From contig JALVYB010000060.1 of assembly GCA_027038175.1 (NCBI GenBank), positions 42,547 through 106,546 of the forward strand: a DNA stretch of 64,000 bases. Direction: 5' to 3'. The position numbers and the translations under genes are program-made. Below, in pieces: positions 1 to 8,200 of this stretch; position 1 is the first letter of the stretch, and each line of letters opens with the position of its first letter. Below the pieces are notes generated by a model. That model was not told the origin of the DNA. It was given only the letters and a program-made list of their open reading frames with translations, and searched no databases. The stretch comes from Caldifarciminota bacterium. Its GTDB lineage: Bacteria > Hydrothermota > Hydrothermia > UBA1063 > CAJXJZ01.

Positions 1-928
1 ATCCACAGTTCCCGTTGGAACAGTGCCCATTTATGAGGCTGCAACGCTTGCCAGAATAAAAAGAGGTGCCGTTGTCAGACTTGATGTGGAAGAATTTTTT
101 GAGGTTATAGAGAGACAACTTGATGAGGGTGTTGATTTTATAACAGTTCATGCAGGAGTTGTCAAAAAATACGTATCTCAATACGGCAAAGGAAAACGTA
201 TAGGGGGAATTGTATCAAGAGGAGGTGCCATTACAGCAGCGTATATAAAAAATACGGGGAACGAGAACCCACTTTACGAATATTATGACAGGCTTCTTGA
301 TATTGCAGAGAAATACGATGCAGTGCTATCACTTGGGGATGGGATGAGACCGGGTGCAATCCATGACGCTTCAGACATGTTTGAGGTTGGAGAGCAGGAG
401 GTGCTCGGGGAATTGCAACAGCGAGCATTAGAAAGGGGTGTAATGAGTATGATTGAAGGACCAGGACACGTACCATTACACCTAATTAAGCCTTCGGTTG
501 AGAGGATTAAAAAACTAACGAATAATGCTCCCCTGTATTTACTCGGACCCATAGTAACGGATGTTGCACCTGGTTATGACCATATCACTTCAGCGATAGG
601 AGCAGCGCATGCTGCATGGGCAGGAGCTGATTTTATTTGTTATGTTACCCCATCTGAGCATCTTGGATTACCCACCAAGGAAGACGTACATGAGGGCGTC
701 ATAGCATCACGTATTGCAGCACACGCAGCCGACATTGCACGAGGCCTAAAAGGTGCAGACGAGTGGGACAAACAAATTTCAATTGCAAGAAAAGCGCTTG
801 ACTGGGACGAACAGATAAGACTTTCAATTGACCCGGAACGGGCGGCGAAAATGAGAAAGGAACGTTCAGGGGAAGGCCCGTGCACGATGTGTGGGGAATA
901 CTGCGTATTTTTAATTTTGGGTGATTAA
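1..928 (+). CDS. thiC: Phosphomethylpyrimidine synthase ThiC (5'-truncated by window)
   Basis: Radical SAM enzyme that rearranges aminoimidazole ribotide into the pyrimidine of thiamine. The reading frame is open from base 2 (residues STVPVGTVPIYEAA follow directly), so the start lies outside the window; the GTG at 23 is internal. About 309 residues are present, so roughly the N-terminal third of a short-type ThiC is missing. Family landmarks are visible: VSRGGAI, LGDGMRPGAIHD, EGPGHVP, GPIVTDVAPGYDHI, a CYVTPSEHLGLP block, and a C-terminal cluster CTMCGEYC. The spacing of that cluster (CxxCxxxC) is that of the short, archaeal-type proteins as I remember them. It is followed after 15 bases by thi4, so pyrimidine and thiazole branches are encoded together. 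A TPP riboswitch, if any, would lie upstream of the window. Confidence 0.95.
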   Translation, partial: STVPVGTVPIYEAATLARIKRGAVVRLDVEEFFEVIERQLDEGVDFITVHAGVVKKYVSQYGKGKRIGGIVSRGGAITAAYIKNTGNENPLYEYYDRLLDIAEKYDAVLSLGDGMRPGAIHDASDMFEVGEQEVLGELQQRALERGVMSMIEGPGHVPLHLIKPSVERIKKLTNNAPLYLLGPIVTDVAPGYDHITSAIGAAHAAWAGADFICYVTPSEHLGLPTKEDVHEGVIASRIAAHAADIARGLKGADEWDKQISIARKALDWDEQIRLSIDPERAAKMRKERSGEGPCTMCGEYCVFLILGD

Positions 929-943
929 ACATAGGGGGATACA

Positions 944-1714
944 ATGAAAGAAATTGATATATCAAGAGCCATTATAAATTTTCATTTTAAGGCTCTTCTT
1001 GATAACATTTCTACAGATGTGGTTATAGTTGGAGCAGGCCCATCTGGGCTTGTAGCAGGTGGGTATCTGGCAGAAAAGGGATTCAAGGTTACCATACTGG
1101 AAAAACGCCTCTCTCCTGGAGGTGGCATTTGGGGAGGAGGCATGGGCTTTAAATATGCTGCAGTTCAGGAAGAAGCCTTACATATTTTGAAGGACTTTAA
1201 TATAAACTATCAAAAAGACGAAAGTGGTCTTTTTATGGTTGATTCCCTGGAACTTGCATCCGGGCTAATACATGGAGCAATCCAGAAAGGAGCCAATATA
1301 TTTAATCTTATTACGGTAGAGGACCTCGTGGTAAGGGAAAACAGAGTGGCAGGAGTGGTAATTAACAACACTTTCGCACTCATGGAGGGTTTCCCTATAG
1401 ACCCGCTCACAATAGAAGCAAAAGCCGTTGTGGATGCTACAGGACATGAACATGATGTGGTGGCGACACTTTCAAGAAAAAATGACATAAAACTTAATAC
1501 ACCTACAGGTAAACCTCTTGGAGAACGTTCGCTTTTTGCAGAACCGGCTGAGAAAGGTGTTGTGGAGAATACTAAAGAGGTATATCCCGGTTTATTTGTC
1601 TGCGGTATGGCAACAGCAGCAGTATTCGGGTACTATAGAATGGGACCTATATTTGGAGGAATGCTCCTCTCAGGTGAGAAACTATACAACTTACTTAAAG
1701 ACAGATTGAGTTAA
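944..1714 (+). CDS. thi4: Thi4-type thiazole synthase, probably the catalytic (non-suicide) form
   Basis: 256-residue FAD/NAD-fold protein that makes the ADP-thiazole precursor of thiamine from NAD and glycine. Seen: the Rossmann motif VVIVGAGPSGLVAG (about residues 25-38), LEKRLSPGGGIWGGGM, DATGHEHDVV in the region of the active site, and a C-terminal GYYRMGPIFGGMLLSG block. Yeast Thi4 destroys itself by donating sulfur from Cys205; here the only cysteine in the whole protein is in the C-terminal LFVCGMA segment, so the enzyme should use external sulfide, as Thi4s of anaerobic archaea do. SD-like AGGGGG precedes the ATG. The stop codon shares one base with the lipA ATG, indicating one mRNA for thiC-thi4-lipA. 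The alternative, bacterial ThiG, is a different fold and is not seen here. Confidence 0.9.
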   Translation: MKEIDISRAIINFHFKALLDNISTDVVIVGAGPSGLVAGGYLAEKGFKVTILEKRLSPGGGIWGGGMGFKYAAVQEEALHILKDFNINYQKDESGLFMVDSLELASGLIHGAIQKGANIFNLITVEDLVVRENRVAGVVINNTFALMEGFPIDPLTIEAKAVVDATGHEHDVVATLSRKNDIKLNTPTGKPLGERSLFAEPAEKGVVENTKEVYPGLFVCGMATAAVFGYYRMGPIFGGMLLSGEKLYNLLKDRLS

Positions 1715-2592
1715 TGCAAATACTACGTAAACCTGGATGGCTTAAGGTAGAACTCCCTGGCAAAGGGGAGTTTAAAGAGGTAAGGCATGCACTCAAAAAG
1801 TACAACCTTCACACTGTCTGTGAAGAAGCCAGATGCCCAAATTTAGGGGAATGCTGGGGAGAAGGTACAGCAACCTTTATGATTCTGGGAAATATATGTA
1901 CAAGATACTGTAAATTCTGCGCCACTCAAACCGGTAATCCTCATGGAGAAATAGACCTAACGGAGCCCGAGAGGGTGAAAAAAGCAGTAGAAGAACTTGG
2001 CCTGAAATACGTTGTCCTTACCTCTGTAACAAGAGACGACCTGAAAGACCAGGGCGCTTCCATTTATGCCGCTACTATACGAGCCATAAAATCTCTTAAC
2101 AAAAACATTCGTGTCGAAGTCCTGACACCAGATTTCTATGCATCCCGTGAAATAATTGAAAGCGTAGTTAGAGCCGGACCGGATGTATTTGCACACAATG
2201 TAGAAACAGTAAAAAGGCTAACCCCCCAGGTTAGAGACAGAAGATTCTCCTACAGAAAATCCCTTGAGACTCTTAAGATAGTTAAAGAAATTAATCCCGA
2301 TATACTGACAAAATCCGGGTTTATGGTGGGACTTGGGGAAACAGAAGAAGAAATATTAAGTACCATGGAAGACCTTAGGAACGTCGGATGCGATATTTTA
2401 ACAATAGGTCAATACCTCATGCCCACAAGAAGGCATTTACCAGTAAAAAAATATTACAGCCCATCTGAATTCGAACACATCAAAGAAAAAGGGCTCGAAA
2501 TGGGATTTAAATACATTGCATCAGGACCACTTGTGCGCTCATCTTACAGAGCAGCGGAAGCATTTGTCTCTCTTTTACTTGACAAATCGTAA
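1714..2592 (+). CDS. lipA: Lipoyl synthase LipA
   Basis: Radical SAM enzyme that inserts two sulfur atoms into protein-bound octanoyl groups to make lipoate. Both cluster motifs are present: the auxiliary-cluster motif CEEARCPNLGEC (CX4CX5C) near residues 36-47 and the SAM-cluster motif CTRYCKFC (CX3CX2C) near 62-69, plus the terminal RSSYRA segment whose serine ligates the auxiliary cluster. At 292 residues it is normal length. It overlaps thi4 by one base. No lipB or lplA is seen in the window. Lipoate would serve 2-oxoacid dehydrogenases or a glycine cleavage system encoded elsewhere. Confidence 0.97.
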   Translation: MQILRKPGWLKVELPGKGEFKEVRHALKKYNLHTVCEEARCPNLGECWGEGTATFMILGNICTRYCKFCATQTGNPHGEIDLTEPERVKKAVEELGLKYVVLTSVTRDDLKDQGASIYAATIRAIKSLNKNIRVEVLTPDFYASREIIESVVRAGPDVFAHNVETVKRLTPQVRDRRFSYRKSLETLKIVKEINPDILTKSGFMVGLGETEEEILSTMEDLRNVGCDILTIGQYLMPTRRHLPVKKYYSPSEFEHIKEKGLEMGFKYIASGPLVRSSYRAAEAFVSLLLDKS

Positions 2593-2607
2593 ACCAGGGA
2601 ATAAAAT
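2579..2607 (+). promoter_or_regulatory. Sigma-70-type promoter for the PLD-like gene
   Basis: TTGACA, 17-base spacer, TAAAAT. The -35 box lies inside the last lipA codons. Predicted start is about base 2614, leaving a short leader with an AAGGAG ribosome site 5 bases before the ATG at 2628. Confidence 0.65.
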
Positions 2608-2627
2608 AATATAAAAAAGGAGAAGTT

Positions 2628-3824
2628 ATGTCCGGGTTATTTGTATCGTTTTTACTTATATCTATTGTTACAGGACAAACCGCCAAACCAGATTTTAGTA
2701 AACTAAAGGGGCCATATGAAGGGATAGTTTATCCCATACCAAACAGGTATTATCTTCCGGGAATAAAAACCCTGTTCAAAAAAGCAAAAAAAGAAATCAG
2801 GGTATTCATATTCACAGCAAGATACTATAGAGAATATAAGGACGATGTTGGTAAAAAACTCCTCTCTTACTTAAAAGACGCTTTAAATAGAGGCGTCCGG
2901 GTAGAGCTCATACTCGATGCATCCGATTGGAACAAACGTAATAGTCTCCATAATAAAATGTTCGCAGAGGAACTAAAAAAATACGGTGCAGAAGTCTGGT
3001 ACGATCCACCTGACATAACAAGTCATGACAAAGTCATTGTGGTTGACAGCGAGTATGTAGTAGTAGGCTCAACGAACTGGAGTTTCTATGCCCTCATGGC
3101 TAACAATGAAGCATCGGTTATAATTAAATCACCACGTCTTGCAAGATATTACCTCCACTATCTTGACGAAGTTAGACGTGTCTCCATGAAAGACCTTCCC
3201 CCTTACTATGGCTGGAAGAAATTCTATGAGAGACAGATGAGAAAAATTCCCAATTCAAAAAGCGGGAGCACTTTGCCAAGAAGCCTTACGGCACCAGCAC
3301 CTAACATTGATGGATACAAGGCTCTCATTTATCCTGTTCCCAACAGAAACTACACAATTGCACTGCATGAACTCCTTACTCATGCAAAAGACAGCGTGCT
3401 TATAGCAATGCTTTCTGCAAGGACATACCCAAGGGACACTTTTGAATTCAATGAACTGGTCCTTCAGGACATGATAAACCTTGGGAAAAGAGGAGTTTAT
3501 ACAGAGTTAATACTCGATGGATCCAATTTCAACAAAGTCAATACTGTGCAGAACAAAGAAGAATTCATTGACCTTTTGAAACCTTATGGCATAAACGCCC
3601 ACTTTGATTCGTATGATGTAACCACACACGCCAAATTAATTCTTGTTGATGAAAGCTATATTCTATTTGGCTCGACTAACTGGACATTACCTGCTTTCGA
3701 ATGGAATGATGAGGGAAATGTGCTGATAATTTCAAAAGGACTATCAAAATACTTTAGAAAATACTTTGATGTTATAAAACAGGATTCTCCCACAAAACTA
3801 CCATCATGGTACAGAACAAATTAG
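2628..3824 (+). CDS. Secreted phospholipase D-like protein with two HKD domains
   Basis: PLD-superfamily phosphodiesterase (phospholipid or nucleic acid backbone; substrate not predictable). The N-terminus is a signal peptide ending near IVTGQTAKP. The 398-residue protein is an internal duplication: both halves begin with a Y-P-(I/V)-PNR-x-Y segment and carry an HxK(x)4D catalytic motif, SHDKVIVVD in the first and THAKLILVD in the second, each followed by GSTNW. Both catalytic sites are therefore intact and could form the usual two-half active centre. It starts an operon with the next three genes, all exported, so an extracellular or periplasmic role (membrane or DNA scavenging) is likely but inferred. 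Confidence 0.85.
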   Translation: MSGLFVSFLLISIVTGQTAKPDFSKLKGPYEGIVYPIPNRYYLPGIKTLFKKAKKEIRVFIFTARYYREYKDDVGKKLLSYLKDALNRGVRVELILDASDWNKRNSLHNKMFAEELKKYGAEVWYDPPDITSHDKVIVVDSEYVVVGSTNWSFYALMANNEASVIIKSPRLARYYLHYLDEVRRVSMKDLPPYYGWKKFYERQMRKIPNSKSGSTLPRSLTAPAPNIDGYKALIYPVPNRNYTIALHELLTHAKDSVLIAMLSARTYPRDTFEFNELVLQDMINLGKRGVYTELILDGSNFNKVNTVQNKEEFIDLLKPYGINAHFDSYDVTTHAKLILVDESYILFGSTNWTLPAFEWNDEGNVLIISKGLSKYFRKYFDVIKQDSPTKLPSWYRTN

Positions 3825-3833
3825 GAGGCAAAA

Positions 3834-4730
3834 ATGTTTGTTAATATACTGCTTATTGTCATGTTTTCTACCATAGATACAGTAAAAATCGTATTTACAA
3901 ACGATATAATAGGACAATTTGGAGAAAAAGGGGCAACCTTTATAAACCCTGTATTCCCACCACCACTTGGTGGAGCTGCGTCGTTTTACACTTATCTAAA
4001 AAATGAGAGAAAAAAATTTCCTGACCTTCTTCTTTTTGACACAGGCAATATGACAGGGGGATACGTGTCCGGACAAAAAGTGGACCTTGAAAAAACTGTT
4101 AAATTTTACAATCTCATGGGGTACAATGCAATGGTACCTGGCTGGAGAGAATTTTTCAAAGGTGAAAATGGACTTCTATACCTTAAAAAACGCGGAATCA
4201 CACTCCTTGGCGCAAATGTTGTACAGAAAAACGATACTACAAAGAATTTTGACGGAATCTGGTCGTACAAAATATTTGATGTAAACGGTGTTAAAATCGG
4301 GGTATTCGGTCTAACAACTGAAAAAATGCCACTTTTTGCCGATGACTGGTGGATTAAAAATACATTCTTCCTGAGAGAGATCCCCACTGCTCGGAGGATA
4401 GTAAAGACTCTTAAGAAAAAGGGAGCTGATATAATTATATTACTTTCATCGACAGGCTCAAGCAGGGAAAAAGTAATAGCCGACAGTGTAAATGGAATAG
4501 ACTTTATCTTCGGGGGTTTTATGGGATATGGTATGAGAGAACCATATGAAAACTATTATACTCACACAGTTCTTCTAAGGCAATATCGATATTTTGCCTC
4601 GGCAATGGAAGTTTCGATTTTTTATGATAAAAGCAGCCGGTGTATAACTGGCTACAGAGCAAAGCAGATAACTTTGATGGAAGAGGATTATGAACCAGAC
4701 CCTGAAATTAAAAAGGAGTTTTTTGAATAA
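3834..4730 (+). CDS. 5'-nucleotidase-fold exported protein lacking the metal ligands
   Basis: 298 residues that follow the N-terminal metallophosphoesterase domain of UshA-type 5'-nucleotidases: signal-like start, KIVFTNDIIGQF, LLLFDTGNMTGG, NAMVPGWREFF, NGVKIGVFGLTT, LLSSTGSS, FIFGGF. The expected metal-binding motifs DxH, GDxxxG, GNHEFD, HxG and GHxH are all degraded: DxH is D-I-I, the bridging Asp in DAGD is Asn, GNH is GWR, and the two later histidine motifs have Ser and Gly. The C-terminal nucleotide-binding domain of full-length enzymes (about 550 residues) is missing too. It is probably a pseudoenzyme, used for binding. SD AGGAGG precedes the ATG and the gene follows the PLD gene after 9 bases. 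Confidence 0.6.
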   Translation: MFVNILLIVMFSTIDTVKIVFTNDIIGQFGEKGATFINPVFPPPLGGAASFYTYLKNERKKFPDLLLFDTGNMTGGYVSGQKVDLEKTVKFYNLMGYNAMVPGWREFFKGENGLLYLKKRGITLLGANVVQKNDTTKNFDGIWSYKIFDVNGVKIGVFGLTTEKMPLFADDWWIKNTFFLREIPTARRIVKTLKKKGADIIILLSSTGSSREKVIADSVNGIDFIFGGFMGYGMREPYENYYTHTVLLRQYRYFASAMEVSIFYDKSSRCITGYRAKQITLMEEDYEPDPEIKKEFFE

Positions 4731-4763
4731 AACGTATGCTAAAAAGAAGGGGAGGTGATTTAT

Positions 4764-5285
4764 ATGCAAAATGTAGCGTTGTTGCTTTTGCTCCTTCTTA
4801 CGCCAGGAGCAAAAAGGATACCCCTTGCAAGGGGGTCCAGGGTTGCTATACACAAGAGCAACGCATCAATCAAGCCCTATGATCCTTCGATAAAACCATC
4901 ATTCTTCTACCTTCGTGAGATAAAAGAAAACGACATAAGAAAACATCTCAAACTAAATAGCAACATAAAAAGGGCAAAGGCACATATAGGAAAACTCACA
5001 AGAAGAGAATTAGCCTTCGAAAAAGTGAACGTGTCCTATGCAGAGATACTTGCCAATCTCCGAACACTTGAAGAATGGAAAGCCACCCAGCAAAAGATAA
5101 GACGAGGTGAAGTAAAAAACATCCAGATGGCTAAACTACAAATGGAAGAAAACGTGAGGAAGACCAGGCTTAATCTCGTGAAACAATTCGGCACGCCGGA
5201 AGAATACCGCGCAGAACTTGAAGCATACAAAAAATTTGAGGAATTTAAATCAAGATTCCTCAAAAACAAGGAGGCAATAAGATGA
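4764..5285 (+). CDS. Exported charged alpha-helical protein, unknown function
   Basis: 173 residues; not recognised. The frame can be opened earlier at a GTG at 4755, but that codon lies inside a perfect ribosome site GGAGGTGA (4751-4758), so the ATG at 4764 is the start. A short hydrophobic signal segment (NVALLLLLLLTPGA) is followed by a basic region and then by a long charged helix, residues 60-170, rich in Lys, Glu and Leu, likely coiled coil. The stop codon overlaps the ATG of the large subtilase by 4 bases (ATGA), so the two are translationally coupled. It could be a chaperone or propeptide-like partner of the protease; this is inference from position only. Confidence 0.6.
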   Translation: MQNVALLLLLLLTPGAKRIPLARGSRVAIHKSNASIKPYDPSIKPSFFYLREIKENDIRKHLKLNSNIKRAKAHIGKLTRRELAFEKVNVSYAEILANLRTLEEWKATQQKIRRGEVKNIQMAKLQMEENVRKTRLNLVKQFGTPEEYRAELEAYKKFEEFKSRFLKNKEAIR

Positions 5286-8200
5286 AGCGGCTATATGCTT
5301 TACTAACAATACTTCTTTTCTCTCTGCCCATTTCACTTAAGGCAGGTTATCTTCACAGTCATCTCGTAGAAACCCTGAAGAACAAAAAGAGTAATGATAT
5401 CGTTAGAGTGATTGTTCACGTTAAAGGATATCCAGATTTCTCCTCATTCAAAGAAAACGATTATGCAGGAAAAAGAGCCTACCTCAAAGAGTACACCAGA
5501 CTCACACAGGAACCCATAATTGATTATATTAGAAAGGTCTATCCAGAAGCGAAAATAATCAAACAGTATTGGGTATTCAACGGATTTGTGGCAGAACTTC
5601 CAAAATGGCTTATAGAAGACCTTGCAGCAAGAGACGATATAGATTATATAGTAGATGATTATAAAATCCAGTTAATCCAGCCACAGGAATATACAAAAAC
5701 TGCATATCCCTCAGGCTCAGAACAAGTACCATGGGATAGAAAACTTATGAATGCCCACAAAGCATGGGAAATGGGTTATACCGGGAAAGGTGTAGTTTTA
5801 GGCATAATGGACACCGGCTCAGATGTTAAACATCCTGCTCTTAAAAATAAATGGAGAGGAATACAGGCCTGGGACGATGAGGCTTACGGAATGAGCACTC
5901 CTGAAGACCATGAAGGACATGGTACTTCTTGTTCAAGTATTATGGTGGGTGAATATAATCTCGGTATTGCGCCTGGAGCCAAGTACATTGTGGTTGCAAT
6001 ACTTGACTCATCAGGTAGTGGGAGTCTAACTGGAATTCACAATGGATTTTCCTGGATTGCCAATCTTCCCGATTCCTTAAAACCAAGAATTGTATCTAAC
6101 TCATGGGGAATGGATGACTGGGATAACACCGAATTCTGGACAGATTGTTTAACGTGGAGGAATCTTGGGATATTGCCTGTTTTTGCAGCTGGAAACAACT
6201 CCGTTGCTCCTGACTCTCAGGATACACCTGGTACATTTCCAACAGTTTTAAGCGTGGGCGCCACAGATAAACGCGACCAAATACTTGATTACAGTGGAAG
6301 AGGTGGTGCTCCTCAACAGTCTCCATGGGATTCCACTGGAGCGTGGTACACTCCTGACTGGAATTTCCATAAACCCGATGTAACAGCACCAGCGGACCCT
6401 GTTCTTGCAGCATCCCCTGGAGGTAACTACATTAACGATTTTAACGGTACAAGTTCTGCAACTCCACATGTTGCAGGGCTTGCGGCCCTGATTTTGCAAA
6501 AAAATCCAGACCTTACTCTATCACAACTCTACAAAATTATAAGGGATAATACTTACAAGCCATGGGCACATGTTCGTGATTTTCCAAATGACACATTTGG
6601 CTGGGGAAGAGTGGACGCCTATAAGGCTCTAATGAACACTCCTGATCCTACTACACCTGATATATTTATTGATACAGTCCTTATCGGAGACAGGAACGGC
6701 GATGGAGATGGGTTCCTTGATCCAGGTGAAGACAGTATCGATCTTAACATTTATCTTACCAACTGGGGGACAACAGCAACGAATGTTCAACCTTATATAA
6801 CTTACACATCATCTTCTTACCTTACAATAAATTCTTCTCCTGCTCCCATTCGTACTATGAATAAATACGACACGCTTGCTGCCACATTTAATGTCTCACT
6901 CAATGCATCACAACCTGAGAGCAGTTACATTTACCTCACCCTCAAGATTACAGATGATGAAGGCGATACACTCTATAGATTTTTCCATATATTTGTCCCC
7001 ATGCAGGATAAACCTGCAACTACAGATACTCTTATAAACGATGATGGTAATGCATCATATAACACAGGAAATGATTCTCACTATGCGAATTGGGACTATT
7101 TTGCAGAAAAATTTGAAGTGGCTGCTCCTTGTTCCTTAAAAGCCATACAACTTTACTGGGACGGAACTGCCACAGCTGAGACACTCTTTGTGTGGCATCA
7201 TAATGCAGATTACGATGCTCCGGACTCCACTTTGTGGGGATGGACTCTGATAGACGTGAACACTGCAGATGCCTGGACAACTGTGACTTTAAACAGTCCC
7301 ATATACATTGGACAAGCTGGTTATTTCTGGGTAGGCGTGAGAAAATCTACAAGCACTGCTGTGCCATGGCAGGATGACGACGCTGCGCCTGATGGAGTTA
7401 ATCTTTCTACAACAAACAGGCTTGACCCATCTTCATGGGATGATAGAAATTGGTGGTATACCTTTATGATGAGGCCAATTGTGGAAACTGAACCAATAAC
7501 CAAGCCTAAAATAACCGAAGTAACTTCTTATAGGATAGACGATTCTGAATATGGAAACGATAATGGATACATAGACCCCGATGAGAAGGTGGCTCTTTAC
7601 GTGGCACTTAAAAACATAGGAATTGCAGCAACCAATGCTACCGCAAAACTTTATTGTGCTGACAGTACCACAGAGCAAAGAGTGCGTATAATAGACTCTA
7701 CTGCTTATATAGGCGAAATACAAAATGGTGATGAAGGTGGAACTAATAATAGTGACCCCTTCGTTATTCAACTTATAGATTCTTTTGTTGAAGACATGAG
7801 CGGTACGGATCCATCATTCATGCTTGTTATTAATTATAACTATGGTGGCGGAGGTTCCGGGACCGATACGGTGAACTTTACAATATCCGGACCATGGACA
7901 CCGAAATCTTACACTGAATACTTCTATCCAATGGGGAGTGGCGGACTATACCTTTTAAATGACGCTGGGTGGAGTTATTACTTTGCGACATTCGCTCAAT
8001 TTGGTATAGATACCCTCGACTCGGTGTACATAGATTCGGTCTATATCTATGGGTACAACAATGGAAGCAGTAGCAAAACTCTTGAATTCTATATATGGGA
8101 CACTGATCCTGTAAACTTCACACCAAGGAATATACTCTATCAGGGAAGTGTATCTCTTGCCTCTGGAGCAAGCGGGTGGCAGGTTTTTGAGGTAGGTAAA

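Noticed and set aside
283..965. Several antisense open frames over thiC
   Set aside because: Shadows of a strongly conserved gene; no ribosome sites or recognisable domains.
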